Positions 13,573 to 14,339 of a stretch of DNA of 14,339 nt are shown one piece after another (position 1 is the first letter of the stretch; each line of letters begins with the position of its first letter). Under the pieces are notes generated by a model. That model saw only the letters and a program-made list of their open reading frames with translations. It was not told the DNA's origin and did no database searches. This stretch comes from Rickettsiales bacterium (GTDB lineage: Bacteria > Pseudomonadota > Alphaproteobacteria > TMED127). The stretch spans positions 1-14,339 of the forward strand of contig NZGH01000002.1 of the NCBI GenBank assembly GCA_002690875.1. Direction: 5' to 3'. Both the position numbers and the translations under genes were made by a program.

Positions 13573-14339
13573 ATGTTTAAAAAATCTAAACTACTATCAG
13601 CGGCAATTTTTTCAGCCGCTTCTTTGCTGGCCTTTAATGGTCAAGCTGATACTATGGGAACTCCCAAGATCAGTGCAATGTCTATTCTTAATGGGCTAGA
13701 AAATCCATGGGATATGGCATTTACAAAAAAAGGCGATATGTTTTTCACTGAAAAATGTAAAGGTTTTTCTGTAAAGACTAAATCTGGTGCCGTAAATAAA
13801 TTATATGGCATGAAAGGTACTTCTGGATACAATAGTGCTGGTGATGATCTTTTTTGTGAAGGTCAAGCCGGAATGCTAGGTATTGCAGTTGACCCTAACT
13901 TCAAAAAAAATCGTAGAATATATGTTGCTTCAGCTTCAACCGCACACCGTGGTTCAGGTTGTAAAGACAACTTCGATGTATGTAATGGTAACATCATTAT
14001 GAGATTTGAAGTTAGTAAAGACATGAAGAGTGTCTCTAACAGAACAGATATCGTAACTGATATTCAATATAAGCCGTTCGAATCAGATCACCCGTTCGGT
14101 GGTCCAGGTGCACATAATGGTAACAGACTAAGATTTGGTCCTGAAGGTTACTTATGGGCAACTACAGGCGATCGTCACAAAGGTAATATTCCTCAGCATC
14201 CAACTCTTCTAGGAGGTAATGTTCTTAGAATCGATACTGACGGAAAAGCACACCCTGGAAACAAACCGCCTAAAGGTTTCGATAAGCGTATGTACACTTA
14301 TGGACACAGAAATGTTCAAGGTATCGATTTCCGTCCTAA
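13573..14339 (+). CDS. PQQ-dependent sugar dehydrogenase, 3' end outside the window
   Basis: The frame stays open for 255 codons to the window edge. Residues 1-25 are a signal peptide (KKSK, then a hydrophobic core ending NGQA), so the enzyme is exported. GQAGMLGIAVDPNF (97-110) and HNGNRLRFGPEGYLWATTGD (181-200) are hallmarks of the soluble glucose/sorbosone dehydrogenase beta-propeller. H181 corresponds to the catalytic histidine, and R246 in YGHRNVQG to the PQQ-binding arginine, of the Acinetobacter soluble glucose dehydrogenase. Cysteines C62, C95, C130 and C137 may form disulfides. The ribosome binding site is strong (GGAGG, 13559-13563, 9 bp before ATG). Codons ending in C (TTC, ATC, AAC, GAC) are commoner than in genes to the left, suggesting high expression. 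The true sugar or alcohol substrate is unknown. Confidence 0.92.
   Translation, partial: MFKKSKLLSAAIFSAASLLAFNGQADTMGTPKISAMSILNGLENPWDMAFTKKGDMFFTEKCKGFSVKTKSGAVNKLYGMKGTSGYNSAGDDLFCEGQAGMLGIAVDPNFKKNRRIYVASASTAHRGSGCKDNFDVCNGNIIMRFEVSKDMKSVSNRTDIVTDIQYKPFESDHPFGGPGAHNGNRLRFGPEGYLWATTGDRHKGNIPQHPTLLGGNVLRIDTDGKAHPGNKPPKGFDKRMYTYGHRNVQGIDFRP

Noticed and set aside
13641..13832. Minus-strand frame opposite the PQQ dehydrogenase
   Set aside because: The plus strand carries a signal peptide and hallmark dehydrogenase motifs in the same span.

Overview
This is a low-GC, tightly packed proteobacterial chromosome segment. Most genes in the left 12 kb abut or overlap, poly-A/poly-T tracts are frequent inside genes, and there are no transposases or CRISPR arrays. 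An alphaproteobacterium of the streamlined, probably free-living aquatic type is my best guess. The MnmA resembles the alphaproteobacterial form (PCxxCN motif, CCSG insert) rather than the E. coli form, and the elongator tRNA-Met and the small alpha/beta hydrolase point the same way. This placement rests on remembered family features, not on a search.

Layout. (1) 1-769: the 3' part of anmK (cell-wall sugar recycling), broken by a frameshift inside a run of 13 A. (2) 772-1404, minus strand: a small serine alpha/beta hydrolase, divergent from the next unit. (3) 1407-8785, plus strand: one long operon, cysE-iscR-iscS-iscU-iscA-hscB-hscA-fdx-iscX-mnmA. It makes O-acetylserine for cysteine, takes sulfur from cysteine, builds and delivers Fe-S clusters, and ends with the tRNA 2-thiouridine enzyme. 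A near-consensus IscR type 1 operator lies over the promoter in front of cysE, so the whole unit is probably under feedback control by Fe-S status. (4) 8778-12102, minus strand: egtB-egtD-egtE, an ergothioneine operon that converges on mnmA and whose genes overlap by 4 bases. (5) 12277-12353: elongator tRNA-Met, followed by an intergenic stretch with short direct and inverted GTTTACTA copies. (6) 12578-12823: a small predicted membrane protein of unknown function, then about 400 bp without a convincing gene. (7) 13221 to the right edge: a secreted class I cytochrome c and the 5' part of an exported PQQ-dependent sugar dehydrogenase (glucose/sorbosone dehydrogenase family), probably a periplasmic electron-donating pair.

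How the genes work together: from 1.4 to 12.1 kb the window is a sulfur island. CysE feeds cysteine synthesis. IscS takes sulfur from cysteine for Fe-S clusters on IscU (with IscA, HscA/HscB, Fdx and IscX) and, directly or through relays, for MnmA. EgtB/D/E turn histidine and a cysteine donor into the thiol antioxidant ergothioneine. The most notable points are the IscR operator placed before cysE, an HscB with an N-terminal tetracysteine domain like that of mitochondrial HSCB, the unusually spaced IscR cluster ligands, and several coding homopolymers of 12 to 14 bases, one of which breaks anmK.
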